Shown here: in pieces, positions 9,567-18,786 of the stretch | Layout: the number at the start of each line of letters is the position of its first letter | Numbering within the stretch: position 1 is the first letter of the stretch | Origin: Polyangium spumosum | Lineage (GTDB): Bacteria > Myxococcota_A > Polyangia > Polyangiales > Polyangiaceae | Direction of reading: 5' to 3' | DNA length: 64,000 nt | NCBI RefSeq assembly: GCF_009649845.1 | Contig: NZ_WJIE01000006.1 | Span: 124,001-188,000 of the forward strand | Notes under the pieces: model-generated | Database searches by the model: none | What the model was told of the DNA's origin: nothing | The model's input: only the letters and a program-made list of their open reading frames with translations | Program-made: the position numbers and the translations under genes

Positions 9567-12246
9567 CCTTCTTCCTCTTCTTGCCCTTCTCGACGGCCTC
9601 CTTCTCCGCCTCGGGTTTGTCCCCGTCGCGGTGGATGCCGTTCGCCTGGCCGTTCGTCTCTTTCGGCGCGAGCAGCGCTTCGATCTTGCCGAGGCGCGCC
9701 TTGAGCTCCGCGTGCTCGGAGCGCAGCGAGTCGAGCTCCTCGCGCAGCCGCTCGGCCTCGCGTTTGCCCGCGCCGCCGAGGTCCCGCAGCGCCTCGCGGA
9801 TCCGGCGGCGCACGCGGCCGTCGAGCTCACGCTCGAGCTGGCGCGCGAGCGGCCCGCGCGACTTCGTGTCGCCGACGTCGACGAGCGCGCGCACCACGTC
9901 CACCTTGAGGTACGGATCCGACTGATCGAGCAGCTCCTCCAGCGCCTCGCGCACCTTCCGGTCCGTGCCGAGCTTCGGCAGGGCCATGATCGCGGCGCGC
10001 CGGCCGCGCGTGGGGATCCCGTAGCGGGTCCGCGTGAGCACGTGCGCCTGCGCGCGCTCGTCGCGCAGGGCCGCGAGCCCGTCGAGCGCGCCGGCGCGCA
10101 CGATGTCGGCCCACGAGGCACGATCGAGGACCTCGATCAGCGTGTCGAACGCCGCGCTCTGCCGGGTCGCGCCGAGCGCGCGCGCGGCCTCTGCCTCGAC
10201 GAGGTAACTCTCGTCCCGCAGGGTCAGGCCCTTCAGCGCATCGGCCGCCTTCGCCGAGCGGAACTTGCCGAGCGCCGCCGCGACCGCGCGCCGCACCTTC
10301 GCGTGCGCCGTCCGCGCGTGGGCGAGCAGGTGCTCGAGCGCGTCGTCGCTCCGGATCTGCCCGAGCGCCGACGCGGCCTCCGCGCGCACGCCCCAGAACT
10401 CGTCCTCCTTCGCGAGCGCCGCGCCGAGCGCGCGTGTCGTCGCCGGATCGTCGAGCTTGCCCATCAGGCTCGCCGCGAGCAGCCGGCCGCGCGCCGTGGA
10501 CGCCCCCGCGAGCTGCGCGCGCAGCAGGTCGGCCGGGCACTCGACCCGCACGTCGCCCACGATCCGGAGCTCCGGATCCACCACCACGAACGCGGGCCGC
10601 TTGGGCACGCGGATCGTGAACGTCGCGGCCTGCGACTCCACGCGCCGCACCTCGCGCCGCACCTCGCCGTCGATCACGATGTCGAGCTCGAGGTCGAGGG
10701 CGAAGACGTGCGTCCCGGTGTCGTCCTTGTCCTTCTCCTTGCCGTCCTTCGCCTGCGCCTGCTTGACCGTCACGATCAGGGCCTCGCCCTCGTGATCGAT
10801 CTTCACCTCGAGCTCGGGGTGCCCTGCTCGGAAGACCCACTGCTCGAAGAAGCGCTCCAGGCTCCTGCCGCTCGCCTCTTCGAGCGCGCGCATCAGGTCA
10901 CGCGTCTCCACGATGCCGCGCGCGTGCCGCGTGAGGTACACGTTGACGCCGCGCCAGAACGCCTCGTCGCCGAGCTCGAGCCGCAGCATGTGCAAGACGC
11001 ACGCGCCCTTCTCGTAGAGGTGGCGATCGAAGATGTCGATCGGCGCCTCGTAGTCCTGGCACACGATCGGCCGCCGATAGCGCCCTTGCGCCTCGCCGAT
11101 GTACGACGCCACGTCGCCGCGCACGCCGTGCTCGTACTCGTCGCGGCCGAGGTGCCCCTCGCGATCGACGTGCTCCATGTACGTGGCGAACCCCTCGTTC
11201 AGCCACGCGTGCGACCAGTCGCGGCACGTCACGAGATCGCCGAACCAGTGGTGCGCGAGCTCGTGCGCGATGAGGTCGTCGGCCGTCACGTCGATCGCGG
11301 CGCGCTCGTCGAGCAGGATGTGCTCGTACATCGTCGTCGCCGTGGTGTTCTCCATCCCGCCGAAGATGAAGTCGCTCACCACGATCTGCGAGTAGCTCTT
11401 CCACGGATACGCGACGCCCGTGAGCTCGCCGAAGCGGCGCACCATCTCCGGCGTACGCTTGAACGTGCGTTTGCCCTCGTCGGTTTTTCCTTTGGGCACA
11501 AAGTAATGCAGGCGGACGCCCTCCGACTCGTCGTCGATCCGCTCGAACTCGCCCGCGACGAGCGTGAACAGGTAGCTCGGGTGCGGGTCGTCGAGCCGGT
11601 AGCGGTAGACGCCGCCCTGCTCCTCGTCCTCGTCGCTCTCGCGCGCGCCGTTCGACAGGGCGAACCAGCCCTCGGGCACCTCGACGCGCAGCGAGGTCGA
11701 CTGCTTGTTGTGCGGCTTGTCGATGCACGGGAAGAAGTGCCGCGCGTCCTCGTCCTGGCACTGCGACCAGACCTGCGCGGGCCGGTCCCGCACGTGCTCG
11801 TCCGGCGCGAGGAAGTAGAGCCCGCGCCGCGGGGTCGCGCTGTACCGCACGCGCACCGTCACGCGAGCGGCCGCCTCCGGGATCGACACGCGCAGCGTCT
11901 GCCCGTCGTAGACGTGTTCCGCCGCGACGAACCCGCCCTCGTCCCCCGCGCGGAGCTCGACCGCCGCGAGGTCGAAGCCCACGGCGTCGAGCGCGAGCTC
12001 CTTCGCCCGCGCGTCGACCCGCGACACGTCGAGCAGCGCCTCGCCCGAGACCGACTTCTTCGGCACGTCGAGGCGAAGGTCGAGCGCGATGTGCGTGACC
12101 GTGAATGGCCGAGGCCGTTCGTAGACGCGTTGCACGCCGGCGAGCGCGAACGGGCGCCCGGAGGCAGCGGAGGCGGACGATTGGGCGTAGGACGAAAGGC
12201 TTGATCCGCACGCGCAGCGGTCGTGGAGGCGGTGCTCGAGGCTCAT
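9547..12246 (-). CDS. M1 family aminopeptidase with C-terminal HEAT repeats
   Basis: This 899-residue zinc aminopeptidase removes N-terminal residues from peptides. The substrate-recognition motif GGMEN lies at 296-300. The zinc site HELAHH is at 328-333, with the third ligand Glu at 351 in WLNEGFATYME. After the catalytic domain, residues from about 550 to 830 form HEAT-like helical repeats (RAEAASALGQIRSDDALEHLL and similar). A coiled-coil and a Lys/Glu-rich tail follow. The N terminus (MSLEHRLHDRCACG) shows no signal peptide, so it is probably cytoplasmic. ATG 12246 is preferred because the frame further upstream has no family similarity and lies opposite the helicase gene. Confidence 0.92.
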   Translation of the reverse strand: MSLEHRLHDRCACGSSLSSYAQSSASAASGRPFALAGVQRVYERPRPFTVTHIALDLRLDVPKKSVSGEALLDVSRVDARAKELALDAVGFDLAAVELRAGDEGGFVAAEHVYDGQTLRVSIPEAAARVTVRVRYSATPRRGLYFLAPDEHVRDRPAQVWSQCQDEDARHFFPCIDKPHNKQSTSLRVEVPEGWFALSNGARESDEDEEQGGVYRYRLDDPHPSYLFTLVAGEFERIDDESEGVRLHYFVPKGKTDEGKRTFKRTPEMVRRFGELTGVAYPWKSYSQIVVSDFIFGGMENTTATTMYEHILLDERAAIDVTADDLIAHELAHHWFGDLVTCRDWSHAWLNEGFATYMEHVDREGHLGRDEYEHGVRGDVASYIGEAQGRYRRPIVCQDYEAPIDIFDRHLYEKGACVLHMLRLELGDEAFWRGVNVYLTRHARGIVETRDLMRALEEASGRSLERFFEQWVFRAGHPELEVKIDHEGEALIVTVKQAQAKDGKEKDKDDTGTHVFALDLELDIVIDGEVRREVRRVESQAATFTIRVPKRPAFVVVDPELRIVGDVRVECPADLLRAQLAGASTARGRLLAASLMGKLDDPATTRALGAALAKEDEFWGVRAEAASALGQIRSDDALEHLLAHARTAHAKVRRAVAAALGKFRSAKAADALKGLTLRDESYLVEAEAARALGATRQSAAFDTLIEVLDRASWADIVRAGALDGLAALRDERAQAHVLTRTRYGIPTRGRRAAIMALPKLGTDRKVREALEELLDQSDPYLKVDVVRALVDVGDTKSRGPLARQLERELDGRVRRRIREALRDLGGAGKREAERLREELDSLRSEHAELKARLGKIEALLAPKETNGQANGIHRDGDKPEAEKEAVEKGKKRKKDERASR

Positions 12247-12328
12247 CGATCGGCGAGTCTTACCCAACAAACCCGCCGAGCAAAGCCCCTCGCCGCGGGA
12301 AAACCGCGCTAGCCTCGCCCCCCTCGTC

Positions 12329-14653
12329 ATGAACCGCCGCGGACGCAAGCCTCTGCTCGCCGGGGCCCCGGGCCAAAAAGGCCCGGACGACGCCCCGCCG
12401 CGCCCGCGATCCGGCCCCTCGGGGCCCGCGCAGCACACACTCTTTGCAGCTCAAAAGGCCTCGCCCTCGAAGGACGGCACCGTGACCCTCGAAGGCGAGG
12501 TCGTGCGCGTCACCTACGAGAACGACCAGACCGGCTTCCGGGTCGTGAAGGTCGCGATCGACGGCCACGAGGCGCCCCTGCCCTGGGTCGGGCGCTTCCA
12601 GCCCGTCGCCCCCGGCACCCGCGTCCGCGCCACGGGCAAGTACGAGCGTGATGGTCGCCACGGCGACCAGCTCCGTGTGGAGACGCTGCTGGAGATCGCG
12701 CCCTCGACCTTGCAAGGCCTCGAAAAATATCTCGGCTCGGGCATGGTCCCCGGCGTCGGGCCCGTCTTCGCCAAGCGCATCGTCGAGACGCTCGGCGAGG
12801 ACGCGCTGCGCGTGCTCGACGAAGCGCCCGAGCGCCTCGCCGAGGTGCCGGGCCTCGGCTCACGCCGCGCCGAGGCCGTCGCCAAGGCCTGGGCCTCGCA
12901 ACGCGTCATCCGCGACATCATGATCTTCCTGCAGCAACACGGCGCCTCGGCCGCGCTCGCGACGCGCATCTACAAGCGCTTCGGCGCCTCCGCGATCGAC
13001 ATCGTCAAGCGCTCGCCCTACCGCCTCGCGCTCGAGGTCTGGGGCGTCGGGTTCAAGACGGCCGACCAGATCGCGCGCGCCGTCGGCGTCTCGCCGGACG
13101 CGCCCGAGCGCGCGCAGGCCGGCGTCCTGCAGGTGCTCAACGACCTCGCGGGCAAGGGGCACGTCTACGCCGAACGAGAGGCCCTCGTCAGCGCCGCCGC
13201 GCTCATGCTCGAGCGCGAAGAAGAAGGCGTGGATCAGGCCATCGACATGCTCGCGTTGTCTGGCCGCGCGCACGTCGAGACGCTGCCCACGGGCGAGGTC
13301 GCCGTCTACGAATCGTCGCTCCACGAGGCCGAATCGCGCCTCGCCGAGCGCCTGCTCGCGCTCCTCCGCGCGCCCGGCCGTCCGCTCTCGGGCCGCCGGG
13401 GCGAGCCGCCGGAGGCCGCGGCCAGCGCCGCGATCGAGGCCTTCGAGGCCCGCACGCGGGTCGCCCTCGCGCCCGCGCAACGCGACGCGATCGAGCAGGC
13501 CGCGCGGAACAAGATCCTCGTCATCACGGGCGGTCCCGGCGTCGGAAAGACCACGATCGTCCGGGCGATCCTCTCGCTCTTCGACCTCACGGGCCAGGTG
13601 GTGCGCCTCGCGGCGCCCACGGGACGCGCCGCCAAGCGCATGAGCGAGGCGACGGGGCGCGAGGCCATGACGCTGCACCGCATGCTCGAGTTCGACCCGA
13701 AGGCGCGTGGCTTCCTCCGCAAGAAGGGCCGCGCGATCGAGGCCGACGTGCTCATCGTCGACGAGGCCTCGATGATCGACCTGCCGCTCTGCGACGCGCT
13801 CACGCAGGCCATCGCGGACGAGGCGCGGCTCGTGCTCGTCGGCGACGTCGATCAGCTCCCGTCCGTGGGCCCTGGCGCGGTCCTGCGCGACGTCATCGGC
13901 TCGGGCGTGATCCCCACGGTGCGCCTCTCGCAGATCTTCCGGCAGGCCGAGGGCAGCCTCATCGTGCAGAACGCCCACCGCATCCACGACGGCGAGAAGC
14001 CCGAGGGCGCGACCGACAAGCGCGGCGAATTCTTTGTGTTCCAACGAAATGACCCCGACGAGGCCGCGGCCACGATCCACGACCTCGTCACCGAGCGCAT
14101 CCCGCGCGGCTTCGGCCTGCATCCGGTGCGCGACGTGCAGGTCCTCTCCCCGATGAACAAGGGCCCCGTCGGCACGATCGCGCTGAACGAGACCCTCCAG
14201 CGGTCGCTCAACCCCGACGGTCCTTCGGTCACCCGCGGCGGCAAGCTCTTCCGCCTCGGCGACAAGGTCATGCAGCTCAAGAACGACTACGAGCGCGAGG
14301 TCTACAACGGCGACGTCGGGATCGTCCGCGCGATCGACGCCGAGGCCGGCACGCTCACGGTCACGTTCGACGGCCGGGACGTCGCCTACGAGGAGAGCGA
14401 CCTCGACGACCTCGTGCTCGCCTACGCGACGAGCATCCACAAGAGCCAGGGCAGCGAGTATCCCGCCGTGGTGATCACGCTGCTCTCGCAGCACTTCGTG
14501 ATGCTCTCGCGGAACCTGCTCTACACGGCCGTCACGCGCGGAAAGAAGCTCGTCGTGCTCGTCACGGACGGGCGAGCTCTCGGCCTCGCGCTCTCCGAGA
14601 CGCGGCGCGAGGAGCGGCAGACCGGCCTCGCCCACAGGCTCCGTCGAGGTTGA
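12329..14653 (+). CDS. recD2: ATP-dependent RecD2-like DNA helicase
   Basis: This superfamily 1B 5'-3' DNA helicase of the RecD2/YrrC type acts in DNA repair without RecBC. It has 774 residues. A disordered N terminus is followed by an OB-like domain (VTLEGEVVRVTYENDQTGF, near 52-70), tandem helix-hairpin-helix segments (GMVPGVGPVFAKRI and EVPGLGSRRAEAVA), Walker A GGPGVGKTT at 401-409 and Walker B DEAS at 478-481. The C-terminal UvrD-like module ends with SIHKSQGSEYPAVV and a VTRGKK segment. Length fits the family. The gene diverges from the aminopeptidase gene, with 82 bases between starts. Confidence 0.93.
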   Translation: MNRRGRKPLLAGAPGQKGPDDAPPRPRSGPSGPAQHTLFAAQKASPSKDGTVTLEGEVVRVTYENDQTGFRVVKVAIDGHEAPLPWVGRFQPVAPGTRVRATGKYERDGRHGDQLRVETLLEIAPSTLQGLEKYLGSGMVPGVGPVFAKRIVETLGEDALRVLDEAPERLAEVPGLGSRRAEAVAKAWASQRVIRDIMIFLQQHGASAALATRIYKRFGASAIDIVKRSPYRLALEVWGVGFKTADQIARAVGVSPDAPERAQAGVLQVLNDLAGKGHVYAEREALVSAAALMLEREEEGVDQAIDMLALSGRAHVETLPTGEVAVYESSLHEAESRLAERLLALLRAPGRPLSGRRGEPPEAAASAAIEAFEARTRVALAPAQRDAIEQAARNKILVITGGPGVGKTTIVRAILSLFDLTGQVVRLAAPTGRAAKRMSEATGREAMTLHRMLEFDPKARGFLRKKGRAIEADVLIVDEASMIDLPLCDALTQAIADEARLVLVGDVDQLPSVGPGAVLRDVIGSGVIPTVRLSQIFRQAEGSLIVQNAHRIHDGEKPEGATDKRGEFFVFQRNDPDEAAATIHDLVTERIPRGFGLHPVRDVQVLSPMNKGPVGTIALNETLQRSLNPDGPSVTRGGKLFRLGDKVMQLKNDYEREVYNGDVGIVRAIDAEAGTLTVTFDGRDVAYEESDLDDLVLAYATSIHKSQGSEYPAVVITLLSQHFVMLSRNLLYTAVTRGKKLVVLVTDGRALGLALSETRREERQTGLAHRLRRG

Positions 14654-14847
14654 CGCGTCGGTTCGAGGTGAACCACGAAGAGCCGCGGATCCGCGGCGGC
14701 CGTTGCTCTGCCTGAGGCATCCTGCTAGCCTGCCCGCCCCTCTCAAACAACGGCATTTTCTTTCCCGTCCGACGCGCGCCACAGCGCTCGTCGAGCGGCG
14801 ACCGCGGGCGCACGAAGCGCCCCGCGCGATCCTCGGGTGGAGCGACC

Positions 14848-15978
14848 ATGGCGCAGAACGGACAGCAGGGTGGAGTGGCGGCGGGACTTCAGATCACGGG
14901 CGGCGCGGCCATCATGGCGCCCGTCAGCGCATTCCCCAACGGAGTGCCTGGCAACGCTCTCATCGTGATCCCGCTGTCGAAGGTCGACGACGAGACCAAG
15001 GAAATGCTCGACAAGGGCCCGTCGCTCGTGACGCCCGAGCAGATGTGGAAGCTGCTCGGCTTCAACGGCCCCGCGGTGCAGGTGCAGGACGAGCAGGGCC
15101 GCCCGATCGCGATCGGCCTCGAGGACCTGCTCTCCGGCCTGGAGAAGCACTGGCAGGAGCAGCCCGACGACCTCAACCGCGCGCGCATCTACGCGCAGGA
15201 GCTGCTCAAGTACAACCGCCTGCAGCGCGCCGAGCAGGTCCTCTCGAAGGTCGTGGCGAAGGGCGGCACGGGCGACGACTGGCTCGCGCTCGGCATCGCG
15301 CAGCTCCAGCAGGAGAAGCTCGACAAGGCCGAGGGCACGCTGAAGGGCGCGCAGAACCTCCTCAAGGACAACCCCTACCCCTCGCTCCACCTCGCCAAGG
15401 TCTTCCAGCTCAAGAAGGAGGCCGACAAGGAGCGCGAGTTCGTCGACAAGGCGATCGGCATCAGCATCGGCTGCATCGACGCGTGGGCCTACCTCTTCCA
15501 GCACCTCAAGCAGAACGAGGGCGAGGACAAGGCGATCGCCGAGATCGAGAAGATGGCGACCGACAAGAAGAGCGCCGCGCCGTACATCGCGCTGCAGGGC
15601 TTCTTCGCCAACGACGACAGCACGCGCGACCGCGCCGTCACGTACGCCAAGAAGGGCGTCGAGATCGCGCCCGACGATCCGCTCGCGCTCCTCTGCCTCT
15701 CGGCGCTCTACGGCCAGAAGGGCGACCTCGAGGCCGTCATCCGGCTCCTCCAGCCGCACGAGGCGAAGATGAGCCGCGACGTGCGCATCGCGAACAACTA
15801 CTTCGAGGCCCTCTTCCAGTCGCGCCAGATCGAGAAGGTCACGAAGCTGCTCAACGCCCTCGCGGGTTCGCCCAACAAGGAAGTCAAGCAGTTCGCCATC
15901 GAGCGCTCGCGCCTCGTCGCGCAGTTCCTGCAGCAGCAGCAGCAGCAGCTCGCCGCGGCCCAGCAGCCGCGCAAGTAA
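14848..15978 (+). CDS. TPR-repeat protein
   Basis: This 376-residue protein has no clear signal peptide. After an N-terminal segment of about 90 residues it carries TPR-like helical pairs (LNRARIYAQELLKYNRLQRAEQVL, WLALGIAQLQQEKLDKAEGTL, and later IRLLQPHEAK). It ends in a glutamine tract of five followed by LAAAQQPRK. Such proteins act as scaffolds. The start is supported by GGTGGAGCGACC just before ATG 14848. It stands alone in the plus direction; the 194 bases upstream hold a 16-bp GC palindrome at 14682-14697 and otherwise nothing recognisable. No partner can be named. Confidence 0.75.
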   Translation: MAQNGQQGGVAAGLQITGGAAIMAPVSAFPNGVPGNALIVIPLSKVDDETKEMLDKGPSLVTPEQMWKLLGFNGPAVQVQDEQGRPIAIGLEDLLSGLEKHWQEQPDDLNRARIYAQELLKYNRLQRAEQVLSKVVAKGGTGDDWLALGIAQLQQEKLDKAEGTLKGAQNLLKDNPYPSLHLAKVFQLKKEADKEREFVDKAIGISIGCIDAWAYLFQHLKQNEGEDKAIAEIEKMATDKKSAAPYIALQGFFANDDSTRDRAVTYAKKGVEIAPDDPLALLCLSALYGQKGDLEAVIRLLQPHEAKMSRDVRIANNYFEALFQSRQIEKVTKLLNALAGSPNKEVKQFAIERSRLVAQFLQQQQQQLAAAQQPRK

Positions 15979-16007
15979 ACCCGCGCCTCCCCTTCTCCCC
16001 TTCGCAC

Positions 16008-16036
16008 GGGGGCTCCGCTCGACGCGTCGAGCCCCC
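16008..16036 (+). terminator. hairpin after TPR gene
   Basis: An inverted repeat GGGGGCTC (16008-16015) / GAGCCCCC (16029-16036) with a 13-base loop lies 30 bases past the TPR stop codon. There is no T tract after it, so intrinsic termination is plausible but unproven. Confidence 0.35.
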
Positions 16037-16142
16037 GGCAGACCTCTCCCCCACATCTCCTCTCGGTCGCCGCAGACGCAGCGATCCGTCCCACGCTCAT
16101 TTTCGCGCCCGTCGTCTTTCACATTTGGAAGCGGGCAGAAAC

Positions 16143-16601
16143 ATGGGTAATCTCCGGATCGTGCGCACGTGGCGACCGCGTCCCCCCGTCGTGCTCGTGG
16201 TCGATGACGACCCCGACATCTTGAGGCTCCTGGGCATGTGCCTGGAAGCCGAGGGGTGCGAGGTGCGCGAGACGATGTCCCCGTCGGCAGCGCTCGAGCG
16301 GCTCGACCGCGTTGATGTCGTCGTCGTCGACCAGCGCATGCCCGAGATGAGCGGCACCGACTTCATCGAGGCCGCGCGCTCACGCGGCTACGGCTGTCGT
16401 TTCCTCGTGATCTCGGGCAAACGCGGCGCGCGCGCCGAGGCCGCGCAGGCCGGCGCCGAGGGCTTCCTCGCCAAGCCCATCGGCATGAGGGACCTCATCG
16501 GCGAGGTCGAGCGGCTCTTCTACCGCGGCTTCGCGCCCCCCTCGCATCGCGCGTGCGCGGCTGCGGCGCCTACGTCCGGCGCGCCGAAGAGCTCGTCCTA
16601 G
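16143..16601 (+). CDS. single-domain response regulator
   Basis: This 152-residue receiver-only regulator shows the acidic pocket VVDDDPD at 20-24, the phospho-acceptor Asp63 in VVVDQRMPEMSG, the Ser switch in VISGKRG, and Lys111 in FLAKPIG. There is no output domain, only a short Ala/Ser-rich tail. It may relay phosphate in a phosphorelay or act by protein binding, like CheY or Spo0F proteins. No histidine kinase is adjacent, so its kinase is unknown. Start ATG 16143; the longer open frame upstream is shadow sequence through the TPR gene. It converges on the HAD gene with a seven-base gap. Confidence 0.88.
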   Translation: MGNLRIVRTWRPRPPVVLVVDDDPDILRLLGMCLEAEGCEVRETMSPSAALERLDRVDVVVVDQRMPEMSGTDFIEAARSRGYGCRFLVISGKRGARAEAAQAGAEGFLAKPIGMRDLIGEVERLFYRGFAPPSHRACAAAAPTSGAPKSSS

Positions 16602-16608
16602 CAGGACG

Positions 16609-17445
16609 TCAGAGCGTCCCCCAGGCTCGCTCGATCGCCTCGGAGACGCCCGCGTCTTCGGCGCTCCACGCGTCGAGCTGCTCGGTCGCGCGCTCCTTCA
16701 CCATCGAAGGCGCGCTGCCCATCGCGAACGATCGCCCCGCGACCTCGAACATCGGCACGTCGTTGAGCCAGTCGCCCACCGCGACGACCTCGTTCACCTT
16801 GCAGCCGTGATACTCCGCGAGCCACGCGATCGCCGTGCCCTTCGTGGGCCCCGCGGCGCGCACCACCATCGCGTGCGTGTCGGCCGCGCGCGTCACCGCG
16901 AACCGGATCACGAACGCCGCGCCGCCGAGCTCGCCCTCGAGCTCCTCCGCGGCCGCGTGCACGTTCTCCTTCGACCCGATCGCCACCACCGCGAGCAGCC
17001 CCCGCTCGTGCTCCCAGTACGGGTGCGACGTCACGCGCTCGACGACCGTCACGCGCGGCGACCACGTGCGCACGTAGCTGCTCCACGGCTCGCCTGCGGC
17101 GTCGTGCACGATGCTGTCGTGCGCGAACACGAAGCTCGCGGTCCGATGCCGCTCGAGCACGCGCCGGAGCTGCGCGGCGTGATCGCCTGCGAGCGAGGCG
17201 TGGTAGTGCTCGTGATCGTCACGCGCGTCGACGATGTGGCTGCCGTCGACGCAGGCGATCGGCCCCTGGATCCGCGCCGCCACGGCGGCCTCGCGTGAGC
17301 CCGAGTAGAGCCTGCCCGTGCAGATCGTCACGGCGACGCCGCCGCTCTGCAGCCGCTCGATCGCCCAGCGGTCTCGCTCGTGCAAGGTGCCGTCGTGGCG
17401 GAGCAGGGTGCCGTCGAGGTCGAGGGCCAGGAGCTTGTACGTCAT
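16609..17445 (-). CDS. Cof-type HAD-IIB hydrolase
   Basis: This 278-residue phosphatase belongs to the Cof/YbiV subfamily, whose members dephosphorylate sugar phosphates and flavin intermediates. The catalytic motif DLDGTLLR is at the N terminus (nucleophile Asp in LALDLDGT). Motif II is CTGRLY. The C-terminal motif III Lys and motif IV acidic residues are in GPTKGTAIAWL and VAVGDWLNDVPMF. The usual GD-xxN-D motif appears as GDWLNDVPM. ATG 17445 gives the standard start. It lies downstream of rpmA in the same direction but is separated from it by a hairpin. Confidence 0.88.
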   Translation of the reverse strand: MTYKLLALDLDGTLLRHDGTLHERDRWAIERLQSGGVAVTICTGRLYSGSREAAVAARIQGPIACVDGSHIVDARDDHEHYHASLAGDHAAQLRRVLERHRTASFVFAHDSIVHDAAGEPWSSYVRTWSPRVTVVERVTSHPYWEHERGLLAVVAIGSKENVHAAAEELEGELGGAAFVIRFAVTRAADTHAMVVRAAGPTKGTAIAWLAEYHGCKVNEVVAVGDWLNDVPMFEVAGRSFAMGSAPSMVKERATEQLDAWSAEDAGVSEAIERAWGTL

Positions 17446-17531
17446 CGCCGCGGTTCGTCCTCGTCGCTCGCCACGCCTGGATGGTTCGACGTCAGCGTGG
17501 GTTCGGCGTCGAAGGGCCTGAAATGGACGAA

Positions 17532-17565
17532 GGGCGATAGGCGGGGGTTTCCCGCCGCATCGCCC
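17532..17565 (-). terminator. candidate terminator hairpin after rpmA
   Basis: The arms GGGCGAT (17532-17538) and ATCGCCC (17559-17565) bracket a further GGCGGG/CCCGCC pairing, giving a long GC-rich stem about 30 bases past the rpmA stop on the minus strand. No T tract follows. Confidence 0.4.
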
Positions 17566-17594
17566 GACTCGTCTCGATCACGAACGCTGCAGGT

Positions 17595-17852
17595 TCAGGA
17601 GGCCGGATAAACCGAGACCTGCTTCTTCGTGTTCGTCTTCCACTCGTACTTCACGACGCCGTCCACGAGGGCGAAGAGCGTGAAGTCCTTGCCGGTGCCG
17701 ACGTTCTTGCCGGCGTGGAGCGACGAACCCACCTGCCGCACGAGGATGCTGCCCGCCGAGACCGCGGTCCCCGCGTACACCTTCACGCCGCGCTTTTGTG
17801 CGTTCGAATCGCGCCCGTTACGAGACGAGCCGCCGCCTTTTTTATGAGCCAT
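17595..17852 (-). CDS. rpmA: 50S ribosomal protein L27
   Basis: L27 lies at the peptidyl-transferase centre of the large subunit. The 85 residues match the family from the N-terminal [20 protein letters not shown] through the core [19 protein letters not shown]. There is no N-terminal cleavage extension of the Firmicutes type. A strong ribosome-binding site (AGGAGA) overlaps the rplU stop codon 11 bases upstream, so L21 and L27 are translated from one message. Confidence 0.98.
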   Translation of the reverse strand: MAHKKGGGSSRNGRDSNAQKRGVKVYAGTAVSAGSILVRQVGSSLHAGKNVGTGKDFTLFALVDGVVKYEWKTNTKKQVSVYPAS

Positions 17853-17863
17853 GCCGGATTCTC

Positions 17864-18172
17864 CTAGGCGCTGATGCCGGTGATCTTGAGCTCGGTGTAC
17901 GGCTGCCGGTGGCCGGTCTTGCGGCGGTAGTTCTTCCGGCGCCGGAACTTGAAGATCACGACCTTCTTGCCGCGATCCTGCGCCTTGATCTGCGCCTCGA
18001 CCTTTGCACCCGCAACGTGCGGCTGGCCGATCTTGGTGGCCTCGCCGCCGACGAGCAGGACTTCGTTGAACGTAACCGTGTCGCCGGCGTTTCCGCTCAG
18101 CTTCTCGACGCGCAGCACCTGGCCTTCCGAGACCCTGTACTGCTTGCCGCCCGTCTTGATGACCGCGTACAT
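17864..18172 (-). CDS. rplU: 50S ribosomal protein L21
   Basis: This 102-residue ribosomal protein binds 23S rRNA. It shows the family signature [18 protein letters not shown] at the N terminus and the basic C-terminal stretch [20 protein letters not shown]. The start is ATG 18172; the longer open frame upstream is a shadow of the 5' region. It is the first gene of an rplU-rpmA pair. The pair sits 266 bases downstream of the GSH-repeat peptide gene on the same strand. A probable promoter and a 12-bp palindrome lie in that gap, so it is probably transcribed independently. Confidence 0.98.
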   Translation of the reverse strand: MYAVIKTGGKQYRVSEGQVLRVEKLSGNAGDTVTFNEVLLVGGEATKIGQPHVAGAKVEAQIKAQDRGKKVVIFKFRRRKNYRRKTGHRQPYTELKITGISA

Positions 18173-18239
18173 GTTCGTGCCCTCGAGCCCTACGACAGTT
18201 GCTTCACCGGCGCACTCCGCCGGGAAACAAGGGAGCGGA

Positions 18240-18267
18240 AGTATACGGACGCGCGTCCGTTCCGCAA
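18240..18267 (-). promoter_or_regulatory. probable sigma70-type promoter for rplU-rpmA
   Basis: On the minus strand, TTGCGG (18262-18267) and TATACT (18240-18245) are 16 bases apart and about 70 bases upstream of the rplU start. The palindrome GGACGCGCGTCC (18247-18258) occupies the spacer and could be an operator. Another near-perfect hairpin (18303-18319) lies further upstream. No experiment supports this; it rests on consensus matching. Confidence 0.4.
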
Positions 18268-18438
18268 GCTGATCAAATGTGTCTCCGTCCCTTTGGATCC
18301 AGCGGCTCTTGAAGAGCCGGTCCGGGGAGGCCGGAAACACGCGTGAACGGTTGGGTGGGTAGCGCGGACGAACGGGGCCGTTTCGCCCGCCAGGCGAGAA
18401 AAAAAGAGATGTGCTTCCGGGCGCGCAGGGAGGTCGGT

Positions 18439-18735
18439 CTACCAGCTGCCGTGGCTGCCGTGGCTGCCGTGGCTGCCGTGCGAGCCGTGTGACCCGTGTG
18501 AACCATGGCTGCCGTGCGAGCCGTGCGAGCCGTGCGAGCCGTGCGAGCCGTGCGAACCGTGGCTGCCGTGCGAGCAATGCTGCGCCGGGATCACGCCGCC
18601 CGCGTCGTCACCGATCACGCCCGCGCGATCTGCCTCTTCGCTCGCCTTCGCGCCGACCTCGCTCTCCGTCTTGGAGAGCATGCCGCCCGGCTTGCGGGAG
18701 AAGCTCGGCAGCCCACCTGTTCCGTTGTTCGCCAT
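18439..18735 (-). CDS. hxsA: HxsA-like precursor with 14 His in Gly-Ser-His repeats
   Basis: This 98-residue peptide has a leader of about 53 residues ([15 protein letters not shown] to GGVIPAQ) and then Cys54. A core of SH, thirteen GSH units and a terminal GSW follows. The repeat fits the His-Xaa-Ser rule of HxsA proteins with Gly as Xaa. Codons in the repeat vary synonymously (Ser AGC/TCG/TCA, Gly GGC/GGG/GGT, His CAC/CAT), which argues for selection on the peptide. The Shine-Dalgarno AGGGAGG lies five bases before ATG 18735. The HxsB-type radical SAM gene lies 51 bases upstream. It is probably a ribosomally made peptide substrate for that enzyme; the product is unknown. Confidence 0.85.
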   Translation of the reverse strand: MANNGTGGLPSFSRKPGGMLSKTESEVGAKASEEADRAGVIGDDAGGVIPAQHCSHGSHGSHGSHGSHGSHGSHGSHGSHGSHGSHGSHGSHGSHGSW

Positions 18736-18786
18736 CGTGGCCTCCCTGATCCCAAGTCCCGTTGCGCCCGCGTCGTTCGGTTGCCC

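Noticed and set aside
9292-12204. Plus-strand open frame opposite the M1 aminopeptidase
   Set aside because: Shadow composition; the minus strand has HELAHH and GGMEN in the right order.
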